From: Nitrososphaerota archaeon
GTDB taxonomy: Archaea; Thermoproteota; Nitrososphaeria; Nitrososphaerales; CADDZS01
Reading direction: 5' to 3'
Assembly: GCA_027886785.1 (NCBI GenBank)
Contig: JAPCJV010000033.1
Location: 1 to 9,902 of the forward strand
Length of the DNA stretch: 9,902 nt
Shown: positions 1 through 7,555 of the stretch, in pieces
Position numbering within the stretch: the stretch's first letter is position 1
Layout: the number at the start of each line of letters is the position of its first letter
Notes under the pieces: model-generated
What the model was told of the DNA's origin: nothing
The model's input: the letters and a program-made list of their open reading frames with translations, nothing else
The model's database searches: none
Translations under genes and position numbers: made by a program

Positions 1-1972
1 CGTTAGCCGAAGCAGTTATGGTTGCTGTAGTCCCAACTGTGCTGGGTAGAGTCCAGAGAATGGCTCCGAAACTTGCTACTGGGGCACTAGAGTTCGTTGC
101 TAGGTCGCCTGCCGCGATGTACACCTGTGTAGCACTGAGTGCTCCAACTGAAGCAACTAATCCGATCTGGATTTGGTTGGTTGGTGCGGTCGTTACCAAA
201 TTATTGTAGGCGTCAGCATAGGCTACGCTCACGTAGGCTGTGCTACCATTCACAATCCATTTGATATTTGGACCGGTCGATGCTGCAATATTCACCACTA
301 GAGTGGAGATCGGACCTGGGGATGTCGTTACCGACGCAGAGGCTGCGGAAGCAATTGTCTTGGTTGTCGAAGAGTCGACCGGCGCTGGTGCTGTGGCGTT
401 AAAGTATGCAATGTCTCCAGATGTTGTGTTCACAGCTACTGAAGAAGCGACTGCTCCTGAGCTGTTAGTCGTCAATGTGATTGTTGAAAGACCATTGGAG
501 AATTTCGCATTGTATCCTGCAGTTGTAGCACAAGGTGACTTGCATAGGTTCAAGGTGATTGGAACACCTGATTGTCCTAGTCCACCAATAAGTGCTAGCG
601 ATTCCTGGACGTTCACTGAAGAACCAGCTTTGACAGCAGTTCCAGAAGTAGGCAGAGTCTGCCCAAGAGCAGAGAGAGTTCCGGTTACAAGGTTTCCACT
701 TGACCCAGTGTATTGGGTTACACCCTGGAATATTGTTCCTGCAAGCTCGCCTACAGTGCCGTAGACTGAAGATTGTAGATAGTTGAAAGGCAACGTGAGG
801 CTTGACCCTGATTGGCAAGTAGCGAGTGCGAAGTGGCTGTTACCTGCAGCTGCAGTTCCACATGATATGGTTGAATAGAGATTTGGTGCAGAATAGAATT
901 TACCACCCACACCCGTTATGGTGATGTTGGTAATTGCGCCCGTGAACGCAACCGCATTAGCGAATGCATCCGACAAAGACAAGGTTACTTCCTGAGCCGG
1001 AGTACCTGCTCCTGTTCTTGCGTATAGCACACCACCTACGCTGCTACTATTAGTTAAGTAGTCAGTTCCATATTGGACTGCGCCCATGGTGAAGTAGAAG
1101 GAGACCTTTGATGGGGCTCCAGCTTGAGTCTGGACAGATGTAGTTGTGGCGCTATTTAGTGCTGTTCCGATCGTTGCTGTGACTGCTGTAGCGTCTGATT
1201 GATCGTTACTTGGAGTAAAAGTCGTCGAGGCTCCAGATGCTGTCGTTACTGATGTGGAAGGACTCAAGGACGCGGTGAACCCGGGGTCTGGATATGTTGC
1301 ATTAGCAAAACTCCAAACAATAGGAACTCCTGCTTGAGCTGAACCCAAAGTAGCAGTGACCGTAATGGGCGAACCTCCAGCTGTGAAGGATGTGCCGATT
1401 GCGTTGACTGAGATTTTGGTTGAAGCGATATTCCACTCAGTGAAAGATCCTCCAGCATAAGTGGCCGTGCTGCTTGCGTCCACCACCAAAGTCGTGAAAG
1501 TTCCTGCGACTGGGGGTGATGATGCTGCAGATCCCGGACCTGTTAGGGCTTCAAGGGCTAGATTAGTGGAGAACCCTGGTGGAAGACCTCCTCCAGCACC
1601 GCTAGTGCATTGGACTGCGCCTGACGAGAACGCGCCGGCAGTGGCTAGATTAGTACCACATACTGGTGGGCCGCCTGTAGCGAACGTCCATCCACTTGGT
1701 GCCAGAACTGTAATCGAGGTAATCGAATACGCGTTCGTGGCGGGATTGGAAACTATCACGTGTAATACGGTGGTAGTGTTCGCTCCAATTATGATGTTGG
1801 GCGCTCCCGAAACCGTTGGAGGGGCTCCATTTGATGTTGGACTGATTTTGACTGCATTTGTCCGAGCTCCGCCGTTAGCGGCGAAAGCCGGTAAAAACGC
1901 GAAAGAACTGCCGACTAGAAGTATTGTAACAACTAGTACGGAGAGTCGTGTAGTGTCTGATTTATAGTTCAT
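1..1972 (-). CDS. Large secreted surface (S-layer-like) protein with Ig-like domains; C-terminus beyond window
   Basis: An uninterrupted minus-strand frame of 657 codons runs from ATG at 1972 to the left edge with no stop, so the gene is cut by the window. Residues 1-31 form a secretion signal: a short basic N-terminus, a hydrophobic core at about 10-30 and an AFA-A cleavage-like site. The remainder is low in charge and rich in Ala, Ser, Thr, Gly and Val; after residue 37 there is one Arg (319). It reads as a chain of beta-sandwich modules. Residues about 185-285 resemble a bacterial Ig-like (Big/invasin) domain, and similar Thr/Ser-rich modules lie at about 325-400, 445-545 and 555-657. Six Cys fall in three close pairs (105/122, 371/386, 477/481), and nine N-X-S/T sequons are present (65, 224, 308, 349, 503, 515, 525, 575, 627). 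The role is probably structural: S-layer or another cell-wall surface glycoprotein. The family assignment is inference; secretion and the open frame are seen directly. Confidence 0.82.
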   Translation of the reverse strand, partial: MNYKSDTTRLSVLVVTILLVGSSFAFLPAFAANGGARTNAVKISPTSNGAPPTVSGAPNIIIGANTTTVLHVIVSNPATNAYSITSITVLAPSGWTFATGGPPVCGTNLATAGAFSSGAVQCTSGAGGGLPPGFSTNLALEALTGPGSAASSPPVAGTFTTLVVDASSTATYAGGSFTEWNIASTKISVNAIGTSFTAGGSPITVTATLGSAQAGVPIVWSFANATYPDPGFTASLSPSTSVTTASGASTTFTPSNDQSDATAVTATIGTALNSATTTSVQTQAGAPSKVSFYFTMGAVQYGTDYLTNSSSVGGVLYARTGAGTPAQEVTLSLSDAFANAVAFTGAITNITITGVGGKFYSAPNLYSTISCGTAAAGNSHFALATCQSGSSLTLPFNYLQSSVYGTVGELAGTIFQGVTQYTGSSGNLVTGTLSALGQTLPTSGTAVKAGSSVNVQESLALIGGLGQSGVPITLNLCKSPCATTAGYNAKFSNGLSTITLTTNSSGAVASSVAVNTTSGDIAYFNATAPAPVDSSTTKTIASAASASVTTSPGPISTLVVNIAASTGPNIKWIVNGSTAYVSVAYADAYNNLVTTAPTNQIQIGLVASVGALSATQVYIAAGDLATNSSAPVASFGAILWTLPSTVGTTATITASAN

Positions 1973-2003
1973 AGAGCTTTCAAAAGCGACGGAACTCGTT
2001 TTT

Positions 2004-2020
2004 ATTATATATATCTTTTC
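2004..2020 (-). promoter_or_regulatory. TATA-box promoter of the surface protein gene
   Basis: Read on the minus strand this is GAAAAGATATATATAAT: a purine-rich stretch resembling a BRE followed by a strong alternating AT TATA element. Its centre is about 37 bp upstream of the ATG at 1972, so a start about 25 bp downstream would give a leader of roughly 12 nt. No Shine-Dalgarno motif precedes the ATG, which fits a short-leader archaeal transcript. It is the clearest promoter in the window and fits a highly expressed surface protein (inference). Confidence 0.65.
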
Positions 2021-2045
2021 CATTAGCGATCAGTAAGATGAGATG

Positions 2046-2056
2046 AGAAAAAATTC
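2046..2056 (-). terminator. Possible T-rich archaeal terminator downstream of the GT-C-like gene
   Basis: On the minus strand, about 100 nt past the stop at 2155, there is a run of six T with more T nearby (GAATTTTTTCTC). Archaeal intrinsic termination usually depends on such T tracts rather than on hairpins. The tract lies just upstream of the surface protein promoter, where termination of the preceding minus-strand unit would be expected. The rest of 1973-2154 shows no gene, only a small inverted repeat (GAGAA/TTCTC) next to the stop codon at 2155. Confidence 0.3.
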
Positions 2057-2154
2057 GATCTAGAGCACAAATCTGTAGTGCCAGAATATCTCGGGGAGAT
2101 TTTAGGACAGTCCTTCTCATTCGTTTCAAATTGAGATGGATCGAGAATTAGTTC

Positions 2155-3987
2155 TCAACTGCCGTTCACTATATGAAATATTTTCACGTCAGAATCCTGA
2201 TAAATGAGAGCGAGGTTCGAACTGTTAGAATTCGCGAAATTGTTCCAGGGATAAAATTGGGGCACGGGGGGCAGTGATAGAGTTGTGACGTTTGTCACAA
2301 TAATGTAGTTCGCGCTCTCATTGGCCGCGATTTTTAAGGCGTCAGGGGAAGTCCTAGCGTATTCACTGAAACAGATGCGCCCAATGATCAAGTTAGTAAA
2401 AGTAAATCTCCAGTCTGACACGGATAGGTATTTTGATGTGTTATCTGTATGGTCTCTGAGCCAGTAAATTGCATTGTACACCGAGGCCTGCGATTGAGCT
2501 ACCACCCCAGTGTTGGCCGAAGCGTCCACGACCATGGATTGGCCCCACGATCCAATGATAATCGCTCCAAAGAAAACTAGGATGACAAACACTCTTGGAA
2601 TCAAACTGCTTTGCGGGCCGGACTTTGCCTTCTGCGCCGCAGTCCTCGTCCTCAAGGATTTGCTTGATTCGGGCAAGAGGGAAGATAACCCGTAGCTGGC
2701 CATAAGTGTCAATGGAACTAAGGCTTCGAAGGAAAACCTCCACGCGGAAGTGTCGACGGGCGCTGCTACTATCAAAGTCAGAAACCAAATGATGGGAACA
2801 AACAAGAAAGGATCTTTCGCCGCGCGTATCTTATACAGATAGATTGCTATCAGAATGATCATTACAATGAAAGCATAGTCATCGTAAATTTCCAGCGCCA
2901 AATATCCGAGGACCGGTACAGCACTTAGGGCGTTAGAGAGAGTCGTACCTCCGGATAAAGCTCCTCCCCCGGAAGAAGCAAGCTGTATTATTTTCTGTCC
3001 AAGTCCCGGATATAAGACTAAAGGAACAATGGCGGGAACTACGAGGATTATGGCGGGAACCAGATAATCTCGCAACGTTGATCTTTTTTCCTTTGTTCTC
3101 AAGAAATGAAGTAAAGGCATGAAAAGAATGGCAGGAATAAGGGTCAGCAGAGTATAGTGAGAAAAGTATGCATTGACCGCTGTTATTAGGAAGATAACCC
3201 AGGCCGAGTACGAGAAGTTACTCGAAAGCGTATTTAGGGCGATTAGGAGAATTAGTGCAGACAGGATTCCGTAGAAGTTCGCGTAAAGCCCTGAATTAAA
3301 CACGCTTCCAAACCAGATTGTTCCTGATAGGACGTAGATTGTTGAAGCAATGATCGCGGCTCTTGAGTCAGAAAAAATTCTTTTTGCTGCCGAGAAGAAT
3401 AGGAGCTGAGAAAGAATTACCAAGATTGCCATTGTGTAGCGAGCGGTGATTAGCGGCTCGCCGCCCACTAGCAAGATTCCCGAAGCCAGCTGATAATGGA
3501 CTCCATAATATAGGACTCCACCTGGGATGGATGTAAATCCACCAGAAATAAGCGCCAGAGCAGCAGTGACATGGACAGAATAATCCTGGCTTTGGTATTC
3601 AGGGAATATGGGGTATTTCGCAAAGTATGCCAGAAGCATGAACACTTGGATGAGGAGAAGTATTCCTACAAAGAGGTCCGGTCTCGTGGGCCGCGGGAAA
3701 TTCAGTCTTCTTCTTCTAACCACGGAAATTGCTAGCGCAACAAATCCGATCGCGATAATCCCATAAATCGTTCCAACTTCTATCCCGGACAAGCCGCCTA
3801 GCTTTGAAGTTCTAACCATCAAGACTATTGTATCGATGGAAAGTCCCAAACCTAGGTAAATCCCGAGTCGTTCAACTAGAGAATCTCCTTTTCTCCAGAA
3901 GCGAAATAGCTCCCCAAAGCCTATTCCTGGGACAAAAATCTCGAGAATGTAGAGAACATATCCTCCCCAGAGGGCTTCCGAGGCCAT
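2155..3987 (-). CDS. Polytopic membrane protein, probable GT-C-type glycosyltransferase
   Basis: 610 residues with about a dozen hydrophobic spans through residue 481 and a soluble C-terminal domain of about 130 residues (482-610). The first large loop after the fourth span carries an acidic/His motif, YQSQDYSVH (131-139), in the position where GT-C enzymes (PMT, ArnT, oligosaccharyltransferase fold) hold catalytic acidic residues. Other landmarks are FSHYTLL (275-281), a further predicted loop with GGGALSGGTTL (340-350) and WRFSFEALVPL (416-426). The C-terminal part, with YNAIYWLRDHT (504-513) and a final strand ending in VKIFHIV, resembles the extracytoplasmic domain of archaeal GT-C proteins. 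The expected role is transfer of a sugar from a lipid-phosphate donor at the outer membrane face; the specific substrate cannot be read. The start is secure: ATG directly follows an in-frame TAA, so the frame cannot be extended. It lies 67 bp downstream of the Ig-domain gene and is probably co-transcribed with it. It could instead be a membrane protein of unknown function with a GT-C-like topology. Confidence 0.72.
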   Translation of the reverse strand: MASEALWGGYVLYILEIFVPGIGFGELFRFWRKGDSLVERLGIYLGLGLSIDTIVLMVRTSKLGGLSGIEVGTIYGIIAIGFVALAISVVRRRRLNFPRPTRPDLFVGILLLIQVFMLLAYFAKYPIFPEYQSQDYSVHVTAALALISGGFTSIPGGVLYYGVHYQLASGILLVGGEPLITARYTMAILVILSQLLFFSAAKRIFSDSRAAIIASTIYVLSGTIWFGSVFNSGLYANFYGILSALILLIALNTLSSNFSYSAWVIFLITAVNAYFSHYTLLTLIPAILFMPLLHFLRTKEKRSTLRDYLVPAIILVVPAIVPLVLYPGLGQKIIQLASSGGGALSGGTTLSNALSAVPVLGYLALEIYDDYAFIVMIILIAIYLYKIRAAKDPFLFVPIIWFLTLIVAAPVDTSAWRFSFEALVPLTLMASYGLSSLLPESSKSLRTRTAAQKAKSGPQSSLIPRVFVILVFFGAIIIGSWGQSMVVDASANTGVVAQSQASVYNAIYWLRDHTDNTSKYLSVSDWRFTFTNLIIGRICFSEYARTSPDALKIAANESANYIIVTNVTTLSLPPVPQFYPWNNFANSNSSNLALIYQDSDVKIFHIVNGS

Positions 3988-4020
3988 TTAGCGAGCGACG
4001 AGCTCTTCCGGTGTTAACAT
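3988..4020 (-). other. Ten-codon upstream ORF abutting and in frame with the GT-C-like gene
   Basis: The leader contains ATG at 4020 and encodes MLTPEELVAR followed by TAA, whose last base (3988) touches the ATG of the downstream gene (TAA-ATG, same frame). A ribosome finishing this mini-ORF would sit exactly on the next start codon. A weak AT-rich element at about 4058-4064, inside the end of the preceding gene, could be a promoter. Whether it is translated is unknown; it may be chance or the relic of a longer N-terminus. Confidence 0.25.
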
Positions 4021-4054
4021 AAGTCTTGCCAAATTGTGAGAAGCTCGCGCTAAT

Positions 4055-5323
4055 TCATTTTATCGTCAACGTAACTTGCGATCTGGGGGAAACGGTGAGC
4101 TGATTATAGATCGCGTACACAGTAACCAGGTATTTTCCCGGAGGGATAGAGACAAGAAAGATTCTTACAGACGAAGTGGAGTTTGGATCAATGCTTATCG
4201 AAGCGGTTGAAATTACGAGATGACCTGAACTATCGTTCACGTTGGCGAATAGAGTAGCAGTCAATGGAATCGGCAAGAAATTTCGATAGCTTGCGACGAT
4301 CGAGGTCGAGCCATTTCCGATCGAGATGTTCGGCAAAGCTGTGGGAACCAGTAGCTGGCTTACCGGAATCCTGACAAAAATTTCTTTTTGATGAGTGTCT
4401 GAACCGTTTACTGAGACAGATCCCTTTGGAGGAGTATAGTTGTAAGCGAAATCAAGACTCCCATTGAATCGATAGTGAATATCGAAATTGTATTTTCCAT
4501 TCTGTAACCCTGAGAAAACGACGGAATTGTTGGAGCTAGACTTTATGGTCTGATTGAGATTAATAGACCACGAAAAGTTAGACAAAAGTCCAGTTTCTAT
4601 GAAAGTAACCGAATGGAAATTTTGGGGCTCAGTCGTTAACGCCGAAACATTTGAAATCGGTATTTCTACTTGAATCGAAGCGGATTGATTGTTCGTCCCA
4701 GTCACCGTGGCTGATGCCGAGGTCGGGATCAACTGACCCAGCTGGAATGTTCTTGAAAAAGTTCCGATTTCGTTTGCCTGGACAAACCCATCCGACCAAG
4801 TAACTTTGTACGTGTAGGGCGGAGACCCACCGTTTGCGCCAATGCCGAAAGATACGAGTGTTTGATTTCCCGGCTCAGGGAAAACCTTTGCAAAGAAGAC
4901 GTTCGCTTGGAGAGATGTTAAAGCGTTGGTACTTGAAGTGACCACCTGAGTAACTGTTACAGGTCCTAGAGATATTACTGAAGGGGGATGATAGACCAAG
5001 ACTGCCGCTCCCAAAAGGACCGCAGTAGTGGCCATCGTCACTAGGATCTTAGATTTTCGGTTGAACTGGAATCTCTTTGCGGGAACACTCGTTGAAATTT
5101 GTTCAACATACTGCTTATTGCCATAAATGATGTAGGATGTAAGTTGGAGGAATACTCCTACTATTAGGGAGTACAGACCATACGTTGCAAAAAGATTTGA
5201 AGAGCTGCTAAGTCCTAGGTTGAGATAAGCAGCCGAGAAAATCATCAGAATTGCGAACGCGAGAATGAAAGCTGCTCCCCAGTTGTGTCCAAAGAAAAAC
5301 AGGACTCTCCTGATGAGAGACAT
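4055..5323 (-). CDS. Membrane-anchored surface protein with three Ig-like ectodomains
   Basis: 422 residues. Three membrane spans at the N-terminus (about 15-37, 45-68 and 92-111) are followed by an ectodomain. Residues about 138-224 look PKD-like (NGGSPPYTYKVTWSDG at 164-179). Residues about 237-322 carry the VTFIETGL...SWSINLN signature (239-257), a domain repeated in thermopsin-like and other archaeal surface proteins. Residues about 323-422 form a final Ig-like sandwich ending in beta-rich sequence with no further anchor. Thirteen N-X-S/T sequons lie in the ectodomain (153, 212, 225, 249, 257, 265, 287, 295, 306, 332, 337, 363, 381), about one per 22 residues, so heavy glycosylation is likely. 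There are no cysteines and no recognisable enzymatic motif. A structural, adhesion or scaffold role is the safest reading. It is divergent from the glycosyltransferase genes across a 131-bp region and heads the minus-strand pair with the GT-C-like gene. The ATG at 5323 gives a sensible N-terminus (MSLIRR before the first helix). Confidence 0.75.
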   Translation of the reverse strand: MSLIRRVLFFFGHNWGAAFILAFAILMIFSAAYLNLGLSSSSNLFATYGLYSLIVGVFLQLTSYIIYGNKQYVEQISTSVPAKRFQFNRKSKILVTMATTAVLLGAAVLVYHPPSVISLGPVTVTQVVTSSTNALTSLQANVFFAKVFPEPGNQTLVSFGIGANGGSPPYTYKVTWSDGFVQANEIGTFSRTFQLGQLIPTSASATVTGTNNQSASIQVEIPISNVSALTTEPQNFHSVTFIETGLLSNFSWSINLNQTIKSSSNNSVVFSGLQNGKYNFDIHYRFNGSLDFAYNYTPPKGSVSVNGSDTHQKEIFVRIPVSQLLVPTALPNISIGNGSTSIVASYRNFLPIPLTATLFANVNDSSGHLVISTASISIDPNSTSSVRIFLVSIPPGKYLVTVYAIYNQLTVSPRSQVTLTIK

Positions 5324-5357
5324 AAGCGCGCCTAATGAGCTATTGATTGAATTTGTG

Positions 5358-5367
5358 TTTAAATTTA
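5358..5367 (-). promoter_or_regulatory. Putative TATA element of the Ig-domain membrane protein gene
   Basis: The palindrome-like TTTAAATTTA, minus strand TAAATTTAAA, is centred about 39 bp upstream of the ATG at 5323. Transcription from about 5337 would leave a leader of roughly 14 nt. This is the best TATA candidate in the divergent region 5324-5454. For the plus-strand glycosyltransferase genes only a weak AT-rich stretch (about 5408-5422) is visible. Confidence 0.4.
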
Positions 5368-5454
5368 CTCTTCGTTCACTCGTAAAAATTCATACCCTAC
5401 AGCGGACAAAAGTTATTTCTTAGTTCAGAATGGCAAAGTCCAGAGAAGAAACTT

Positions 5455-6378
5455 TTGCAAATAGTGGCTGGCTTGCAACAGGGAACCCAACCTAAAAACT
5501 CGGCGAAGAAAGTGGCAGTAATTCCAGCCTACAATGAAGAAAAGACAATCTCTAAAGTACTGCTTCTTACGGACAAATTAGTCGACCAAATTATCGTTGT
5601 TGATGATGGATCCACTGATCTAACGGGAGACATAGCAAGGGCACTTGGCTTCATCACTCTCAAACATGAAATAAATGAGGGGAAAGGTGCCGCATTGAGA
5701 ACGGGGATTAGATACGCCCAGAAGGAAACTAACTTTGACATTTTGATTACGATGGATTCTGATTTACAGCATGACCCGAATGAGATACCGCTGCTTCTCG
5801 ATCCCATTCTCCAAGGTTCTGCAGACGTTGTAATAGGTGTGAGACCAATGGTAGCAGGGGTAATGCCACGGGATCGAATAATTGGAAACAAGCTGCTTGA
5901 CGCAATGTCAAATAACAAGAATGAGAATAAGCATCGAGACACTCAAAGCGGATTTAGGGCGTATTCAGCCTCAGCTCTCAGCAAAATTCACTTTCTCGAA
6001 AACGGAATGGCCATCGAATCGCAAACATACATTGATGCAGTGTCTGCCGGGTTGAGGATAAAGGAAGTACCCATCTCTACGACCTATGTGGGAATAACAC
6101 CCAAGAGAAGCCGATTGAATCATTTCTCGAGTATCATAGATTATCTCCTAACTCGAACGATTGCTGATAGCCCTCTCCTATACCTTGGACTGCCGGGAAT
6201 CATAGGGGTGTTATTAGGAGTTCTAGCTGGAGTACGGGTCGTTCAAATCTTCGTAAACAATCACCAACAGATCGCGGCAGGAACTGCTCTCATTTCCGTA
6301 ACCTTCATCATCATAGGGGCGGTTTTGATTGCAACTTCCCTGATTATTAAGCTCATAAAGATTCAGGCTCCGCGCTAA
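5455..6378 (+). CDS. Family 2 glycosyltransferase, dolichol-phosphate sugar synthase type
   Basis: 307 residues with the full GT2 signature. VAVIPAYNEEKTI (20-32) is the nucleotide-binding strand. DDGSTD (50-55) and the acidic DSD of MDSDLQHDP (100-108) bind the nucleotide-sugar and metal. GKGAALRTGI (77-85) and TQSGFRAYS (163-171) are typical of dolichol-phosphate mannose/glucose synthases. Two membrane helices close the protein (about 241-263 and 276-300). Expected reaction: transfer of a hexose from a nucleotide-sugar to polyprenyl/dolichyl phosphate on the cytoplasmic face, making the donor for GT-C enzymes. The start is uncertain. No ATG exists in this frame between the upstream stop (5383-5385) and the conserved domain, so TTG at 5455 or GTG at 5464 must serve. 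An ATG at 5430 is in another frame and ends after 21 codons. It is the first gene of a plus-strand operon and shares the frame of the next gene. Confidence 0.92.
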   Translation: MQIVAGLQQGTQPKNSAKKVAVIPAYNEEKTISKVLLLTDKLVDQIIVVDDGSTDLTGDIARALGFITLKHEINEGKGAALRTGIRYAQKETNFDILITMDSDLQHDPNEIPLLLDPILQGSADVVIGVRPMVAGVMPRDRIIGNKLLDAMSNNKNENKHRDTQSGFRAYSASALSKIHFLENGMAIESQTYIDAVSAGLRIKEVPISTTYVGITPKRSRLNHFSSIIDYLLTRTIADSPLLYLGLPGIIGVLLGVLAGVRVVQIFVNNHQQIAAGTALISVTFIIIGAVLIATSLIIKLIKIQAPR

Positions 6379-7524
6379 TTGAATATCTGCCTTGTTAACA
6401 GCTATTATCCTCCTTGGGTAGGAGGAGCTGAATCCTATGTCAAGAATTTGGCCAATGCCCTAACCTACAGGGGACACGAAGTTACGGTCTATTGTTCTGA
6501 AAAGCCTCTCAAAGCTGGGATCAATTTTGACGATAAGATCAAAGTGGTTAGAATGCATACTCCGCTCCTGATTTATGGAACGCCGCTTGTGCTATTTCCG
6601 CCGTCAATAATTGTAGAAGATTTTCACATCATTCATGCCAATTTTCCGAGCCCGTACCTAGCGAGCGTTTCGAGCTTTGCAGGGGAGGTTGCCAGGACTC
6701 CCTCTGTCCTAACTTGGCACAACGACCTGCCGCCTGTTACATCGGGAGCGGGACTTCTCGTTAAAGTGCACAACTCCATTGCTCCGGCTTATCTCCGTAA
6801 TTTTGACAGGATCATTGCGACCACTCCAGCTTACGCGAAAAGCTCCGAAATTTTGAGAAGGTTCTCATCCAAAGTGAGTGTTGTGATGAATGGGGTAGAT
6901 ACAAAGCGATTCTCTCCCGAAGTAAGGGGGGATAGAATCCGAAATATGTACAATCTGGAAGGATGCAAGATTGTGTTATTCGTAGGGGCGCTCACGACTT
7001 TTCATTCGTACAAAGGAGTTGATGTTTTGATCAGAGCTTTTAGTTCCGTCTCAAAGAAATTTCGAGATTCGAGACTTGTAGTTGTGGGCGCAGGTAACAT
7101 GCTTTCATCCTTCAAGAAGCTGGCTAGCGGTTTGGGAGTTTCTGAAGCAGTTGTGTTCCCGGGGTATGTCGACGATAACCTCCTCCCCGAATTCTACGCG
7201 GCTTGCGACGTCTCAGTTCTACCGAGCAAGAATTCTTCTGAAGGGTTCGGATTGGTCCTGATCGAAGCGATGGCGTGCGGGAAAGCGGTGATAGGTTCAC
7301 GGACGGGAGGCATAGTCGACGTAATCAAGGATGGAAAAAATGGAATCTTGGTCGAACCAGGTGACCAATTGGAGTTAGCTTCCGCGATTGCGTATCTCTT
7401 TGAAAATCCGGACAAAAGGGTAACGATGGGTAATGCGGGAAGGGAATTCGCGGAGCTTTTAGATTGGAGCAAAACTGCTGAAAGAGTCGAGGCGATTTAC
7501 AATCAAGTTCAGCCTAGACGTTAG
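6379..7524 (+). CDS. Family 4 glycosyltransferase (GT-B fold)
   Basis: 381 residues, the usual length for GT4. The acceptor-binding N-terminal domain begins immediately with NICLVNSYYPPWVGGAE (2-18), including the GGAE motif. VVMNGVDTKRFSP (168-180) starts the second Rossmann domain, followed by LFVGAL (200-205), YKGVD (211-215) and VVVGAGN (234-240). The EX7E motif is intact (E288 of SEGFG, E296 of IEAMACG). Expected role: a retaining transfer from a nucleotide-sugar, probably to a lipid-linked glycan on the cytoplasmic face; the sugar cannot be read. The protein is soluble or peripheral. The start is TTG at 6379, directly after the TAA of the GT2 gene. The match to the family's usual N-terminus makes this the natural start, but no Shine-Dalgarno motif is visible, so translation probably depends on termination-reinitiation, or on readthrough since both genes are in the same frame. 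Confidence 0.93.
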   Translation: MNICLVNSYYPPWVGGAESYVKNLANALTYRGHEVTVYCSEKPLKAGINFDDKIKVVRMHTPLLIYGTPLVLFPPSIIVEDFHIIHANFPSPYLASVSSFAGEVARTPSVLTWHNDLPPVTSGAGLLVKVHNSIAPAYLRNFDRIIATTPAYAKSSEILRRFSSKVSVVMNGVDTKRFSPEVRGDRIRNMYNLEGCKIVLFVGALTTFHSYKGVDVLIRAFSSVSKKFRDSRLVVVGAGNMLSSFKKLASGLGVSEAVVFPGYVDDNLLPEFYAACDVSVLPSKNSSEGFGLVLIEAMACGKAVIGSRTGGIVDVIKDGKNGILVEPGDQLELASAIAYLFENPDKRVTMGNAGREFAELLDWSKTAERVEAIYNQVQPRR

Positions 7525-7546
7525 AAAATTACTAAGGCTACGACTT

Positions 7547-7550
7547 AGGA
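7547..7550 (+). promoter_or_regulatory. Weak ribosome binding site that supports the TTG start at 7556
   Basis: AGGA lies 5 nt before TTG at 7556, a proper Shine-Dalgarno spacing. It is one of the few such motifs in the window and favours TTG 7556 as the start, although the same frame stays open further upstream. Confidence 0.4.
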
Positions 7551-7555
7551 CAATC

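Noticed and set aside
240..764. Plus-strand 174-codon open frame
   Set aside because: It lies entirely within the minus-strand surface protein, whose frame is open for 657 codons with a signal peptide, promoter and coherent domains; the plus-strand translation has no recognisable motif.
465..818. Minus-strand 117-codon open frame
   Set aside because: Out-of-frame shadow of the surface protein, with Cys/Trp/His-rich nonsense composition.
1461..1967. Plus-strand 168-codon open frame
   Set aside because: Antisense shadow of the signal peptide and first domain of the surface protein; its Pro/Ala/Val-rich translation follows from the Gly/Ala/Thr codons on the other strand.
1..1972. Possible tandem DNA repeats inside the surface protein gene
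   Set aside because: Similar short Ser/Thr/Ala motifs recur in the protein, but no nucleotide repeat unit of useful length was found by eye.
2141..2157. Inverted repeat GAGAA/TTCTC next to the stop of the GT-C-like gene
   Set aside because: Only five base pairs, and it touches the stop codon; too weak to call a terminator or operator.
5430..5495. ATG-initiated 21-codon frame overlapping the GT2 start
   Set aside because: It offers the only ATG near the GT2 gene but is in another frame and stops soon. A frameshift joining it to GT2 cannot be excluded, but the GT2 family N-terminus needs no extra residues.
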